64,000 nucleotides of DNA from JBIYSM02 sp044759095 (GTDB lineage: Bacteria > Bacillota > Bacilli > Brevibacillales > Brevibacillaceae): the NCBI RefSeq assembly GCF_044759095.2, contig NZ_JBIYSM020000002.1:62001-126000 (forward strand). The letters are read 5' to 3'. Numbering within the stretch: position 1 is the stretch's first letter; every line of letters starts with the position of its first letter. The position numbers and the translations under genes were made by a program. Below are positions 44,191-52,719 of this stretch, in pieces. A model generated the notes under the pieces. It saw only the letters and a program-made list of their open reading frames with translations. It searched no databases and was not told the origin of the DNA.

Positions 44191-45777
44191 CTAATCTTCA
44201 GCTAACCATGTACGAAGCAAGACGACAAATTCGTCCGGCTTGCTGCGCGCTAACTTTTCCAACTGCTTCCGGACAACGACCTGGTCGTCATCTTCCGCAT
44301 AGACGAGGTCCGGTACCTCAAACGGCTGCGGCGGCTGCAGATCCGGCATTTCCTCTTGCTGCAGATTCGCTTGATTTCGCCTGCGATAGATGAGAAATGC
44401 GACGGCACCAAGAGCCAACAGGGCAATAATCCCTGTTCCATAGAGAAGAGCGGGACTGAGAGAGCTTGTCTCTTCTACGACCACTTTGCCGGAGAACGTT
44501 CGCGGGAATACGGAAATGCGTCCGTCCAGCTGTTCCTGTGTAAGCTCGACGTTTTTTTCACTCAGCGTTACCCGTACGACATTGCGCAGCACCTGCTTGA
44601 TGTTCTCCATCGTCTGCTCGTCCAATTGACCGCCTGCCGGAGGTTCTACCCCGACGTTAATGGAGATGTCTTCAATCTGGTACGGACTCATGGTAATGTT
44701 TCGGGTAATCCGATTTACTTCCCGGTTTACCACATCGTTCAGCTCTTCATACTGGCTGTTTGCGCCTTGCGAACTGCCTCCAGGGTAGCTCGCAACGTCG
44801 TTTGGACCGGTACCGCCAACTCCACCCGGCGGTGTCCCTTGGCCGGAGAACGTTTTGGATAACTTTTGCGCAGAAATGATTAACCCTTCGTTGTTCTCCT
44901 TGTCCGGCGCCTCCACCAGATTTTCCACGCGGTTTTCCTTGTCGAAGTTCATCTTGACGGCAGCGTGTACGATTACCTTGTCCCGTCCCATGATGGTGCC
45001 GAGCAGATTGTAGAGGTTCTGCTGAATCTTTTTCTCGACTTCGGCTTTTATCTTTTCCTGTTGTTCGTAGAGGGTAAGCGATCCAGCAACTTCCGTGTTT
45101 TCGGCCAGTTCCAACAAGTTGGAGTACTGGTCCGTAATGGTAATGTTTTCAGTTGGCAGTTTTGGTACACTGCGGGAAACGATCAGATAGAGCGAATTGA
45201 TTTGTTTTTGATCCAGTCGCGTTCCCGGTTCTACATCAACAATGACAGAAGCGGTGGCCTTGTCAGGTGTTTCGGTCACCCATACGCTCTCTTGCGGCAG
45301 GGTAATCATCACCTGCGCGGCGCGAACTCCTTTTACCCGTTCCAGCATCTTCCTCAGTTCTTGCTGAAGCGCTTCTTTTTTTAGAACGTCAAACTGTCGA
45401 TCCGTCACACCGAGTGTGCTGGTGCTGGAGAAAATTTCCGTATTGATTCCCGCCTCACTGGGTATCCCTTGCGCAGCCAGGTCGACGATCACGTCCTGAG
45501 CCATTACTTCCGGCACTTCAATCCCAGTGCCGTTTCCGGTTATGCGGTAGGGTATTTGCCGGCTTTCCAGCTCCTGTTTGATGACTCCAATTTCCTGCTC
45601 GCTCAGCCGTTGGTTATAAAGCGGCTGATACACAGGTTGGGATGCTATGTATATGTATAGACCGAGTGAGATGAGGAGAAACAATGCGGTTGCAGATATC
45701 ATCCACTTTTGTTTGGTTGAAAACTGATTCCATTTTCCTGTTATCTGTTCTTTATATCCTGCTAGACGTTCGTTCAT
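44191..45777 (-). CDS. fliF: Flagellar MS-ring protein FliF
   Basis: Forms the MS-ring, on which the basal body is built. The 528-residue protein has two transmembrane segments (about 26-46 and 440-462) flanking the large extracytoplasmic ring-building region with YRITGNGTGIEVP and RVKGVRAAQVMITLPQES; the C-terminal tail (FVVLLRTWLAED) is the FliG-binding part. Length is typical (B. subtilis 536). Confidence 0.96.
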   Translation of the reverse strand: MNERLAGYKEQITGKWNQFSTKQKWMISATALFLLISLGLYIYIASQPVYQPLYNQRLSEQEIGVIKQELESRQIPYRITGNGTGIEVPEVMAQDVIVDLAAQGIPSEAGINTEIFSSTSTLGVTDRQFDVLKKEALQQELRKMLERVKGVRAAQVMITLPQESVWVTETPDKATASVIVDVEPGTRLDQKQINSLYLIVSRSVPKLPTENITITDQYSNLLELAENTEVAGSLTLYEQQEKIKAEVEKKIQQNLYNLLGTIMGRDKVIVHAAVKMNFDKENRVENLVEAPDKENNEGLIISAQKLSKTFSGQGTPPGGVGGTGPNDVASYPGGSSQGANSQYEELNDVVNREVNRITRNITMSPYQIEDISINVGVEPPAGGQLDEQTMENIKQVLRNVVRVTLSEKNVELTQEQLDGRISVFPRTFSGKVVVEETSSLSPALLYGTGIIALLALGAVAFLIYRRRNQANLQQEEMPDLQPPQPFEVPDLVYAEDDDQVVVRKQLEKLARSKPDEFVVLLRTWLAED

Positions 45778-45808
45778 GGTTCACCTCACCAAGGAATAGC
45801 AACTACAG

Positions 45809-46108
45809 TTAGATAGGCATGCGCATAATTTCTTGGTAGGACTCGATGACTTTGTTACGCACTTGCATGGTCAATTGCAGCATAAGGGACGACTTTTGGC
45901 TCGCTATCATGACTTGATGGACGTCTTGAATCTGCCCTGCTGCAAACTTGTCCGTCAAATGGGCAGATTCCACCTGCGCCTGGTTAACCTGATCCAACGC
46001 ATCGGTGAGAAAGGAAGAAAAGGATTTTGTCACCTCTGCAGGCGTTGTCGGTTTCGCTGCCGTCTGCGGTTGGACAGCTCCGATTCTGGCTAAACTGCTG
46101 ATGTCCAT
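45809..46108 (-). CDS. fliE: Flagellar hook-basal body protein FliE
   Basis: Joins the MS-ring to the rod. The 99-residue protein has the family core FLTDALDQVNQAQ and the conserved end DVHQVMIASQKSSLMLQLTM and VIESYQEIMRMPI. Lies between flgC and fliF as usual. Full length. Confidence 0.95.
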   Translation of the reverse strand: MDISSLARIGAVQPQTAAKPTTPAEVTKSFSSFLTDALDQVNQAQVESAHLTDKFAAGQIQDVHQVMIASQKSSLMLQLTMQVRNKVIESYQEIMRMPI

Positions 46109-46125
46109 GGATTACACGCCTTTCT

Positions 46126-46581
46126 CTACTTGATCTCAAAAGCTTTCATCATCATGCTCTTGGTTGCGTTCAGGACGGTCACGTTTGCTTCGTAGGCCCG
46201 AGAAGCTGAAATCATGTCTACCATCTCTTTCATCACATCAACGTTGGGGAGCAAAACGTATCCTTCCTCGTTGGCATCGGGATGCTCCGGATTATACACT
46301 CGTTTGAACGGAGTATTGTCCTCCCGAATCGCGGTTACCCGCACCCCCTGTTCGGTCTGTCCGTAAACTGTCCCCACCGCCGCTTGCAGTACGTTCTCAA
46401 ATGATTGGTTGGACTTTGGCGCCAGCTCTACCAATTTGCGACGATACGGCTGCCAAACTCCATCTACCAGATTGGCTCGCGTCGTGTTGGCGTTGGCGAT
46501 GTTGGCCGCGATCGTATCAAGGCGAAGTCGATTTGCCGTAAGGGCCGACGCGCTGGTATCCATTCCCCGGAACATCATCAT
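46126..46581 (-). CDS. flgC: Flagellar basal-body rod protein FlgC
   Basis: Proximal rod protein. The 151-residue chain has FRGMDTSASALTANRLRLDTIAANIANANTT at the N-terminus, here noted by ASALTANRLRLD and NIANANTTR, and the C-terminal MKEMVDMISASRAYEANVT. Three consecutive ATGs offer start choices; the first, preceded by GGAGGGAG, is given. It starts immediately after the flgB stop. Confidence 0.95.
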   Translation of the reverse strand: MMMFRGMDTSASALTANRLRLDTIAANIANANTTRANLVDGVWQPYRRKLVELAPKSNQSFENVLQAAVGTVYGQTEQGVRVTAIREDNTPFKRVYNPEHPDANEEGYVLLPNVDVMKEMVDMISASRAYEANVTVLNATKSMMMKAFEIK

Positions 46582-46992
46582 CTAGGATCTCCCTCCACCA
46601 TCAATCACGCTGCGCAGTTTATTGAAATGACCGGCTGTCAGTTGAGTCAAGCCGTTGTACCAGATTTGGTTCTTTGCCAGCTGGTTCATCTCATATTCCA
46701 AATCGACGTCATTCCCGTTTATCTGCACGGTTGCGTTGGGATTGGAGATCACTTGCGGAGCAGGCACACTGCCTAGCGGGACAAACGGAATGTGCCGCTC
46801 ATTTGTACGGTAGGCTTGCAATTTCGGCTGAGAACCAGCCAATTCCAGTTGCAGCATCTCCTCAAATACCACCTGTTTGCTTTTATATTGAGGGGTGTCG
46901 ATGTTTGCAATGTTGTTGGCAATGGTACGTTGCCGAAGCATGCCAACATCGAGTGAACGCTCCAATATACGCAAATGATTGCTTTCCAGCAT
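46582..46992 (-). CDS. flgB: Flagellar basal-body rod protein FlgB
   Basis: Proximal rod protein and first gene of the fla/che operon. The 136-residue product has the N-terminal rod motif ANNIANIDTPQYKSKQVVFEE. The frame is open 32 codons further upstream, but ATG at 46992 has GGGAGGGGGGAAATC before it and gives the family length. The upstream 580-bp region carries a candidate extended -10 promoter and palindromes. Confidence 0.94.
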   Translation of the reverse strand: MLESNHLRILERSLDVGMLRQRTIANNIANIDTPQYKSKQVVFEEMLQLELAGSQPKLQAYRTNERHIPFVPLGSVPAPQVISNPNATVQINGNDVDLEYEMNQLAKNQIWYNGLTQLTAGHFNKLRSVIDGGGRS

Positions 46993-47083
46993 GGTTGATT
47001 TCCCCCCTCCCGACAATTTTCTTCTCTGTTCTTTCTGCAAAAGTTCCAATATTTCCTTCTTATTCGACACGGAATACGAATAA

Positions 47084-47112
47084 ATCATATCAAAATCACA
47101 ATGACGAAAAAA
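47084..47112 (-). promoter_or_regulatory. Candidate promoter of the fla/che operon
   Basis: Minus-strand TGATATGAT provides an extended -10 (TATGAT at 47089-47084 with TG one base upstream). No good -35 is present at 17 bp (TTTTTT), which is usual for extended -10 promoters. The transcript would start near 47078, giving a leader of about 85 nt before flgB. Confidence 0.45.
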
Positions 47113-47184
47113 GCCCTATCTTCAAGGGGGACCTGAAAATGATTCAATGGGACTAAATCCCTTAAATTGCCGAATATTGTTAGT

Positions 47185-47269
47185 ATTTCTCATGAAATTC
47201 CTAATTTGGCACCACATTTTATGAAAAATGGAATTGTTTGATTATTTTTTATGAAAATTTTTTCATAAA
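47185..47269. promoter_or_regulatory. AT-rich palindromes upstream of flgB (candidate CodY or other operators)
   Basis: Three related elements: a perfect palindrome TTTATGAAAA-TT-TTTTCATAAA (47248-47269), TTTTATGAAAAA (47217-47228) and ATTTC-TCAT-GAAAT (47185-47198). They resemble the CodY consensus AATTTTCWGAAAATT with about three mismatches. CodY represses fla/che in B. subtilis and is encoded next door. Binding is a hypothesis. Confidence 0.4.
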
Positions 47270-47304
47270 TATTAGTTCAAAAGTCCTAGAATTCATCAAG
47301 AAAA

Positions 47305-47432
47305 CCCACCCGGCATTCGCTATCCTCGACCCACTCGGCGTTAGCTAGGCTCCACCCACCCGACCATAGCATTCGCTGGGTCGGGCGGGGCCCAGTATGT
47401 GCCGAGTGGGGTCCCTTTCTTCGCCGGGCGGG
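47305..47432. repeat. Nested GC-rich inverted-repeat element between flgB and codY
   Basis: Three sets of arms nest within 128 bp. Outer: CCCACCCGGC (47305-47314) with GCCGGGCGGG (47423-47432), one mismatch. Middle: GACCCACTCGGC (47328-47339) with GCCGAGTGGGGTC (47401-47413), one indel. Inner: CCACCCACCCGACC (47352-47365) with GGTCGGGCGGGG (47379-47390). GCATTCGCT occurs twice (47313, 47369). It could fold into one long branched hairpin. It has no coding capacity and its GC content differs sharply from the AT-rich flank. A related GCCCCGCCCGGCGGG is found at about 30216. Confidence 0.65.
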
Positions 47433-47489
47433 GCCCCGAACACTTTTCTAGCGGCTGTATGAGATGTCCAAATTTATAAATTCTTATAC

Positions 47490-47531
47490 ACCCAAAAAGA
47501 AAGGTGCCGCGCCAGTAGTCGCAGCACCTTT
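47490..47531 (-). terminator. Intrinsic terminator after codY
   Basis: AAAGGTGC (47500-47507) and GCACCTTT (47524-47531) form a stem with an inner GC-rich extension (CGC/GCG-like), followed in the minus direction by CTTTTTGGG. It begins about 40 bp after the codY stop codon. Confidence 0.7.
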
Positions 47532-47573
47532 CCTTGTGAGTCCCTGTCAGAAACTATCAACCGTCTTCCAGGC

Positions 47574-48353
47574 TTACGAAGTTTTCAATTTTTCCAGTTC
47601 CGGCAACAGTTTTTCGTTCAGCACCTTGATGAATGTTCCTTTCATCCCCAACGACCGTGACTCAATGACTCCGGCGCTTTCCAGTTTGCGCAGCGCGTTT
47701 ACAATCACGGAACGGGTGATACCCACTCGGTCGGCAATTTTTGAAGCGACGAGCAGACCTTCCTTGCCTTCCAACTCTTCAAAAATGTGTTCCACCGCTT
47801 CCAACTCGCTGTAGGAAAGAGAGCCGATCGCCATTTGAACGACCGCCTTGCTGCGGGCTTCCTCTTCGATCGCTTCCGAGCGCTCACGGAGAATTTCCAT
47901 CCCTACTACCGTGGCACCTACCTCTGCGAGAATCAGGTCGTCGTCCACAAACTGATTGTTGACGCGCCCCAAAATCAGTGTACCCAACCGGTCTCCTCCG
48001 CCCATGATCGGAACGAGAGTGGTCCAGCCGGTGCGGAATACCTCTTTCATCTCCACCGGGAAAATCGTGTACGGGCTGTCAATGTCCAGGTTGGCAGAGG
48101 TTTCTTCCACTTTCAAGAGACCGAGGCTGTACTCTTCCGGAAAACGGCGCTCTTCCAGCATCTTACGGATGCGGGCGTTGTCCACTTCCTGGTGAATGGC
48201 GAACCCCAGCAGTTTGCCTTTGCGGCTGACGACGAAGATGTTCGCTTCGATCACGTCGCTCAACACTTGTGCCATTTCATTAAAGTTTACAGCGTGGCCC
48301 GCAGACTTCTGAAGCATGCGGTTAATCCTTCTGGTTTTTGATAACAGATCCAT
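47574..48353 (-). CDS. codY: GTP- and BCAA-sensing global repressor CodY
   Basis: Global regulator of nutrient stress genes, sensing branched-chain amino acids and GTP. The 259-residue protein has the N-terminal GAF domain (LLSKTRRINRMLQKSAGHAVNFNEM; hydrophobic ligand pocket) and the C-terminal winged helix with VASKIADRVGITRSVIVNALRKLESAGVIESRSLG, cited here as ASKIADRVGITRSVIVNALR. Length matches B. subtilis CodY (259). It is the last gene of xerC-hslV-hslU-codY and lies upstream of the fla/che operon. Confidence 0.97.
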   Translation of the reverse strand: MDLLSKTRRINRMLQKSAGHAVNFNEMAQVLSDVIEANIFVVSRKGKLLGFAIHQEVDNARIRKMLEERRFPEEYSLGLLKVEETSANLDIDSPYTIFPVEMKEVFRTGWTTLVPIMGGGDRLGTLILGRVNNQFVDDDLILAEVGATVVGMEILRERSEAIEEEARSKAVVQMAIGSLSYSELEAVEHIFEELEGKEGLLVASKIADRVGITRSVIVNALRKLESAGVIESRSLGMKGTFIKVLNEKLLPELEKLKTS

Positions 48354-48395
48354 TTTGACTTTCCTCCCAAAAATGTTTGGTTTTCAACCAACTCA

Positions 48396-49793
48396 TCACA
48401 AAATATATTGGCTTAAATCTCGATTCCCCACGATGCTGCCAAGCTTTTCGTTTACGTATTCCGGGGTAATTTGCACAACATCGAGATGAATGTCAGGCGC
48501 TTCAAAGGAGAGGTCCTCCAGGAGCTTCTCCAGCATGGTGTGCAGTCGCCGCGCCCCGATGTTGTCGGTCGTCTGATTGACCTCTGCAGCAAGGCGAGCG
48601 ATCGCGTGAATCGCATCCGATGTGAACTCGACGCGAATCCCTTCTGTTTCCAAAAGAGCACTGTATTGTTTGAGAAGCGCGTTTTTTGGTTCGGTCAAGA
48701 TGCGCACAAAATCTTCCTCGCGCAGGCTCGTTAACTCAACGCGAATCGGAAAGCGTCCCTGCAACTCCGGAATCAGATCGGACGGTTTCGCCATGTGGAA
48801 CGCTCCTGCAGCGATAAACAGGATGTAGTCGGTTTTCACCGGACCGTATTTGGTCATGATAGTAGAACCTTCGACGATCGGCAAAATATCCCGCTGGACG
48901 CCTTCGCGCGAAACGTCGGGTCCACGGCCGTCTTTTCCGGCGATTTTGTCAATCTCGTCGATAAAGATGATACCGTGCTGCTCGGCGCGGCGAATCGATT
49001 CTTGAATAACTTCGTCCATATCCACCAGTTTTTGCGCTTGTTGTTGAATTAATACCTTCCGGGCATCCTTTATTCGCAATTTTCGCTTCTTCGTTCGCTT
49101 GGGAAGAAGACTGCCAAGCATATCCTGCATCTGCATCCCCATCTGTTCAGTACCCGGAACCTGAAACAGATCAAACATAGACGGAGATTGGTCTTCTACG
49201 TCAATTTCAATCATTTGATCTTCCAGCTGCCCGGCAGCCAGCTGCCAGGATACCTGTCTCCGCTGCTGTTCAAGGGACGCTTCCTCTGGATCGTTGGCCT
49301 GAGTCTGGGTGTTTTGCTGCCCGCCGAACAGCATTTCCAACGGATTCTTGAAGGAGCTCTGCTGCTTGCGGGATGGAACAAGAATATGGACAATCGCTTC
49401 GTTGGCCAGCTTCTCCGCCTTTTCCTTCACGGACTCCATCTTTTCCTGCTTTACGTTGCGAATGGCTGTTTCCACCAGGTCGCGAACCATGGATTCCACA
49501 TCTCGTCCGACGTAGCCTACTTCAGTAAACTTGGTCGCTTCCACTTTTACAAAGGGTGCTCCCGTCAACTTGGCGATGCGGCGGGCAATTTCCGTCTTGC
49601 CCACACCGGTCGGTCCAATCATCAGAATGTTTTTCGGCACCACTTCTTCGATCATGTTTTCCGGCAGGCGGCTGCGTCGATAACGGTTGCGCAGTGCCAC
49701 TGCGATGGCTTTTTTCGCCTGGGCTTGCCCGACGATGTACTTGTCGAGGTGTTCCACAATCTTGCGGGGAGTCAATTGCTCAAAGGCCAGCAT
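48396..49793 (-). CDS. hslU: ATP-dependent protease ATPase subunit HslU (ClpY)
   Basis: AAA+ unfoldase feeding the HslV peptidase. The 465-residue protein has Walker A (GPTGVGKTEIARR), pore motif GYVGRD, the inserted I-domain (about 110-230, Gln-rich), Walker B (GIIFIDEIDKIA) and sensor motifs (GRFPIRVEL; DNIGARRLHTMLE). It is open 21 codons further upstream, but ATG at 49793 has GGGAGGATT before it and gives the family N-terminus LTPRKIVEHLDKYIVGQ. Confidence 0.96.
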   Translation of the reverse strand: MLAFEQLTPRKIVEHLDKYIVGQAQAKKAIAVALRNRYRRSRLPENMIEEVVPKNILMIGPTGVGKTEIARRIAKLTGAPFVKVEATKFTEVGYVGRDVESMVRDLVETAIRNVKQEKMESVKEKAEKLANEAIVHILVPSRKQQSSFKNPLEMLFGGQQNTQTQANDPEEASLEQQRRQVSWQLAAGQLEDQMIEIDVEDQSPSMFDLFQVPGTEQMGMQMQDMLGSLLPKRTKKRKLRIKDARKVLIQQQAQKLVDMDEVIQESIRRAEQHGIIFIDEIDKIAGKDGRGPDVSREGVQRDILPIVEGSTIMTKYGPVKTDYILFIAAGAFHMAKPSDLIPELQGRFPIRVELTSLREEDFVRILTEPKNALLKQYSALLETEGIRVEFTSDAIHAIARLAAEVNQTTDNIGARRLHTMLEKLLEDLSFEAPDIHLDVVQITPEYVNEKLGSIVGNRDLSQYIL

Positions 49794-49807
49794 AGAAATC
49801 CTCCCTT

Positions 49808-50353
49808 CTATTGGTACATCTCTTCCACTACCAGATTTGAATTGGTAAAGACGCAAATCTCAGCTGCCGTCAACAAGGCAGCTTCGGCGATCTCTCGCGC
49901 CGTCAGGTGAGGGGCATGCTTTTTCAGCGCCCGCCCCGCTGCAAGCGCGAAGCTGCCGCCGGAACCAATTGCAAGTATGCCATCGTCAGGCTCAATGATT
50001 TCACCGTTGCCTGACACGAGAAGCAGGTGCTCACGATTCATCACGATCATCATCGCTTCCAGACGCCGCAATATCTTGTCAGTACGCCACTCTTTTGCCA
50101 GTTCCACCGCAGCGCGCTGCAGGTTTCCGTGATACTCTTCCAGTTTGGCCTCAAACTTTTCAAACAGCGTGATCGCATCAGCCACCGAACCGGCAAAACC
50201 GGCAATCACTTCTCCGCGATAGAGGCGGCGCACCTTTTTGGCTCCGTGCTTCATCACCATGCTGTTGCCGAAGGTGACCTGCCCGTCGCCCGCCATTGCC
50301 GCCCCGCCATTATGGTGAACGGCAAAAATCGTTGTCGCGTGAAACTGTTCCAT
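49808..50353 (-). CDS. hslV: ATP-dependent protease proteolytic subunit HslV (ClpQ)
   Basis: Proteasome-like peptidase partner of HslU. The 181-residue protein has the HATTIFAV N-terminal region, GDGQVTFG, RRLYRGEVIAGFAGSVADA and AIGSGGSFALAAGRAL. Two ATGs are possible; 50353 has GGAGG at seven-base spacing, 50359 abuts it and overlaps the xerC stop. B. subtilis ClpQ uses an N-terminal Ser; here residue 2 is Glu (MEQFHATTI), so the first Thr of TTI would be the nucleophile after removal of a short propeptide. Confidence 0.94.
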   Translation of the reverse strand: MEQFHATTIFAVHHNGGAAMAGDGQVTFGNSMVMKHGAKKVRRLYRGEVIAGFAGSVADAITLFEKFEAKLEEYHGNLQRAAVELAKEWRTDKILRRLEAMMIVMNREHLLLVSGNGEIIEPDDGILAIGSGGSFALAAGRALKKHAPHLTAREIAEAALLTAAEICVFTNSNLVVEEMYQ

Positions 50354-50355
50354 CG

Positions 50356-51327
50356 TCATTCCTCCACTCTAACTGAGCTGACTGCAGGCAAATCACTCAC
50401 GTTCGCGCTTCTAGGGTTGGCACGTGGATGAGCGGCATCGTAGACATGTCGGAGCCGTTCTTTGGTCACGTGTGTATAGATCTGTGTCGTCGAGATATTG
50501 ACATGCCCGAGCAGTTCCTGCACCGTCCGCAAATCGGCCCCCGCATTCAACATGTGGGTGGCAAACGTATGCCGAAACGTATGGGGGGAAACATTCAGAT
50601 TCAGCGCATGCGTTTCTATATACTTGTCAACCACACGCCGGACGCTGCGATCGGACAACGGCTCTCCCCGGTAGTTCAGGAAGAGGTGTCCTGGGTCCTG
50701 TTTGCCTGCCAGCAATCGGCCTCTCCCATACTCCAGGTATTGCCGAAGCACGTCACAGGCATAACTGCCGATTGGAACATAGCGTTCTTTTGCCCCTTTT
50801 CCGTAAACCAGAGCGACACCCGCCGACAGATTGACTGCGTCAACCGTCAGTGTGACCAGCTCAGTCACACGCATGCCGCTTGCATACAGCAATTCAAAGA
50901 TCAGACGGTCTCGAAGCCCAAGCGGTGTCGAGACATCGGGCAATTCAAAAAAAGGCTGTATTTCATGGGGATATAGAAAGGAAGGGAGTTTTTTCTCCAC
51001 CTTCGGGGTGGAAACCAGCTGAAACGGGTTTTGTTCCAGCCTGCCTTCCCTCATGAGATAGCGGTAAAAGCTGCGCAGGCTCGAGAGCTTCCGCGCAATG
51101 CTCTTCCGCGACAGTCCACGTTTGCCGAGATGGGCCAAAAACGAGCGGCCGTGTAAATAAGAAACAGCAGCAAATACGGTGATTTGGTGCTGTTCCATAA
51201 AAGCGACGAATTCGTTGATATCTGCAACATACTGCTTCACCGTATGGGGAGAGGCGTTCTTTTCCACTTGTAAGTAGCTGGTAAACATTTCTATCTCATC
51301 CGTGGATATTTTCGACGAAATGTCCAT
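50356..51327 (-). CDS. xerC: Tyrosine recombinase XerC (CodV)
   Basis: Resolves chromosome dimers with XerD at dif. The 323-residue tyrosine recombinase has the N-terminal SAM-like DNA-binding domain (about 10-95) and catalytic residues in SGMRVTEL (Arg), HTFRHTFATHML (His-x-x-Arg), LLGHVNISTTQIYTH (His, and Tyr nucleophile). The frame is open a further 62 codons, but those residues are not conserved-looking; ATG at 51327 gives family length, with GAGGAG about 11 bases upstream. The C-terminal 25 residues form an extra tail. Confidence 0.94.
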   Translation of the reverse strand: MDISSKISTDEIEMFTSYLQVEKNASPHTVKQYVADINEFVAFMEQHQITVFAAVSYLHGRSFLAHLGKRGLSRKSIARKLSSLRSFYRYLMREGRLEQNPFQLVSTPKVEKKLPSFLYPHEIQPFFELPDVSTPLGLRDRLIFELLYASGMRVTELVTLTVDAVNLSAGVALVYGKGAKERYVPIGSYACDVLRQYLEYGRGRLLAGKQDPGHLFLNYRGEPLSDRSVRRVVDKYIETHALNLNVSPHTFRHTFATHMLNAGADLRTVQELLGHVNISTTQIYTHVTKERLRHVYDAAHPRANPRSANVSDLPAVSSVRVEE

Positions 51328-51382
51328 CTCACATGCACTCTCCTCAAAGCACCTTAATAGTAACACAGCATGAAAACGAATA

Positions 51383-52702
51383 TCAACCGTAATTGTGTCT
51401 GTTTTGTGTAAAATTCTGAATTGTGTCCAACGCCCGCTCAGCCAATTTTTCGTTTTTTTCTTTTTTGTTGCGAATGCGTACCGGCAGATTTGGCAGCAAG
51501 CCAAAGTTGGCATTCATCGGCTGGAAGTGGTTCGGATCGGTAGTGGTGATGTAGTGGGCCATGCTGCCCATTACGGTCTCCGGCGGCAGGACGATGGGGT
51601 CCTCGCCTATTGCCAGCCTGGCCGCGTTTAAGCCCGCCAGCAATCCGGATGCGGCCGATTCCACATACCCTTCCACACCGGTCATCTGACCTGCGAAAAA
51701 CAGCGTATCGCGATCGCGGTACTGGTAGGTGGGGCGAAGCAGCTTCGGCGAGTTGATGAACGTGTTGCGGTGCATCACGCCGTAGCGGATGATTTCGCAG
51801 TTCTCCAAGCCTGGAATCAGCGAGAAGACGCGCTTTTGTTCCGGCCATTTCAAATGGGTCTGGAAGCCGACGATGTTGTATAACGTTGCCGCACTGTTGT
51901 CCTGGCGAAGCTGTACAACGGCAAACGGCTGTTTGCCGGTACGCGGGTCAATCAGACCAACCGGCTTGAGCGGTCCAAACAGCATCGTTTGACGCCCACG
52001 CTTGGCCATCACTTCAATCGGCATGCAGCCCTCGAAGAAAATCTCTTTTTCAAATTCCTTCAGCGGAACGGCTTCTGCCGTAATCAGCGCCTCATAGAAC
52101 CGGTCAAACTCCTCTTCCGACATCGGACAGTTCAGGTAGGCCGCCTCCCCCTTGTCATAACGGGATGCGACGAACACCTTGTTCATGTCGATGGAGTCCT
52201 TTTCAATGATCGGCGCAGCAGCGTCGTAAAAATACAGATACTCTTCACCGGTCAGCTGTTTCAACCGTTCTGACAACGCGGGCGATGTCAGCGGCCCTGT
52301 GGCAATCACGACAATTCCGTCAGGGATCTCCGTGATCTCTTCGTTATACACCTCAATCAGCGGATGGTTGCGCACGGAATCGGTCACGTATTGGGCGAAT
52401 TCATGCCGGTCTACTGCCAAGGCCCCGCCAGCAGGAACGGCGCATTTGTCTGCGGCGCCGATAATGACCGATTCAAACCGGCGCATCTCTTCCTTGAGCA
52501 CACCGACTGCGTTGGTCAAAGAATTGGCACGCAGGGAGTTGCTGCACACCAGTTCAGCAAATTTATCGGTGTGGTGGGCCGGGGTTTGCGTTTTCGGGCG
52601 CATCTCATACAGTTTGACCGCGACGCCGGACTGGGCGATTTGCCACGCCGCTTCGCTTCCCGCCAGTCCCGCGCCAACGACTGTTACGTATGGTTGGGTC
52701 AT
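51383..52702 (-). CDS. trmFO: tRNA uracil-54 methyltransferase TrmFO (folate-dependent)
   Basis: Methylates U54 in the T-loop of tRNA using methylenetetrahydrofolate and FAD. The 439-residue flavoprotein has GAGLAGSEAAWQIA (about 9-22), LVCSNSLRANSLTNAVG and PVGLIDPRTGKQPFAVVQLRQDN, cited by RTGKQPFAVVQLRQDN; all are Gid/TrmFO signatures. It lies between topA and xerC, as in most Bacilli. Confidence 0.96.
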   Translation of the reverse strand: MTQPYVTVVGAGLAGSEAAWQIAQSGVAVKLYEMRPKTQTPAHHTDKFAELVCSNSLRANSLTNAVGVLKEEMRRFESVIIGAADKCAVPAGGALAVDRHEFAQYVTDSVRNHPLIEVYNEEITEIPDGIVVIATGPLTSPALSERLKQLTGEEYLYFYDAAAPIIEKDSIDMNKVFVASRYDKGEAAYLNCPMSEEEFDRFYEALITAEAVPLKEFEKEIFFEGCMPIEVMAKRGRQTMLFGPLKPVGLIDPRTGKQPFAVVQLRQDNSAATLYNIVGFQTHLKWPEQKRVFSLIPGLENCEIIRYGVMHRNTFINSPKLLRPTYQYRDRDTLFFAGQMTGVEGYVESAASGLLAGLNAARLAIGEDPIVLPPETVMGSMAHYITTTDPNHFQPMNANFGLLPNLPVRIRNKKEKNEKLAERALDTIQNFTQNRHNYG

Positions 52703-52719
52703 GTCCTCTACACTTCCTC

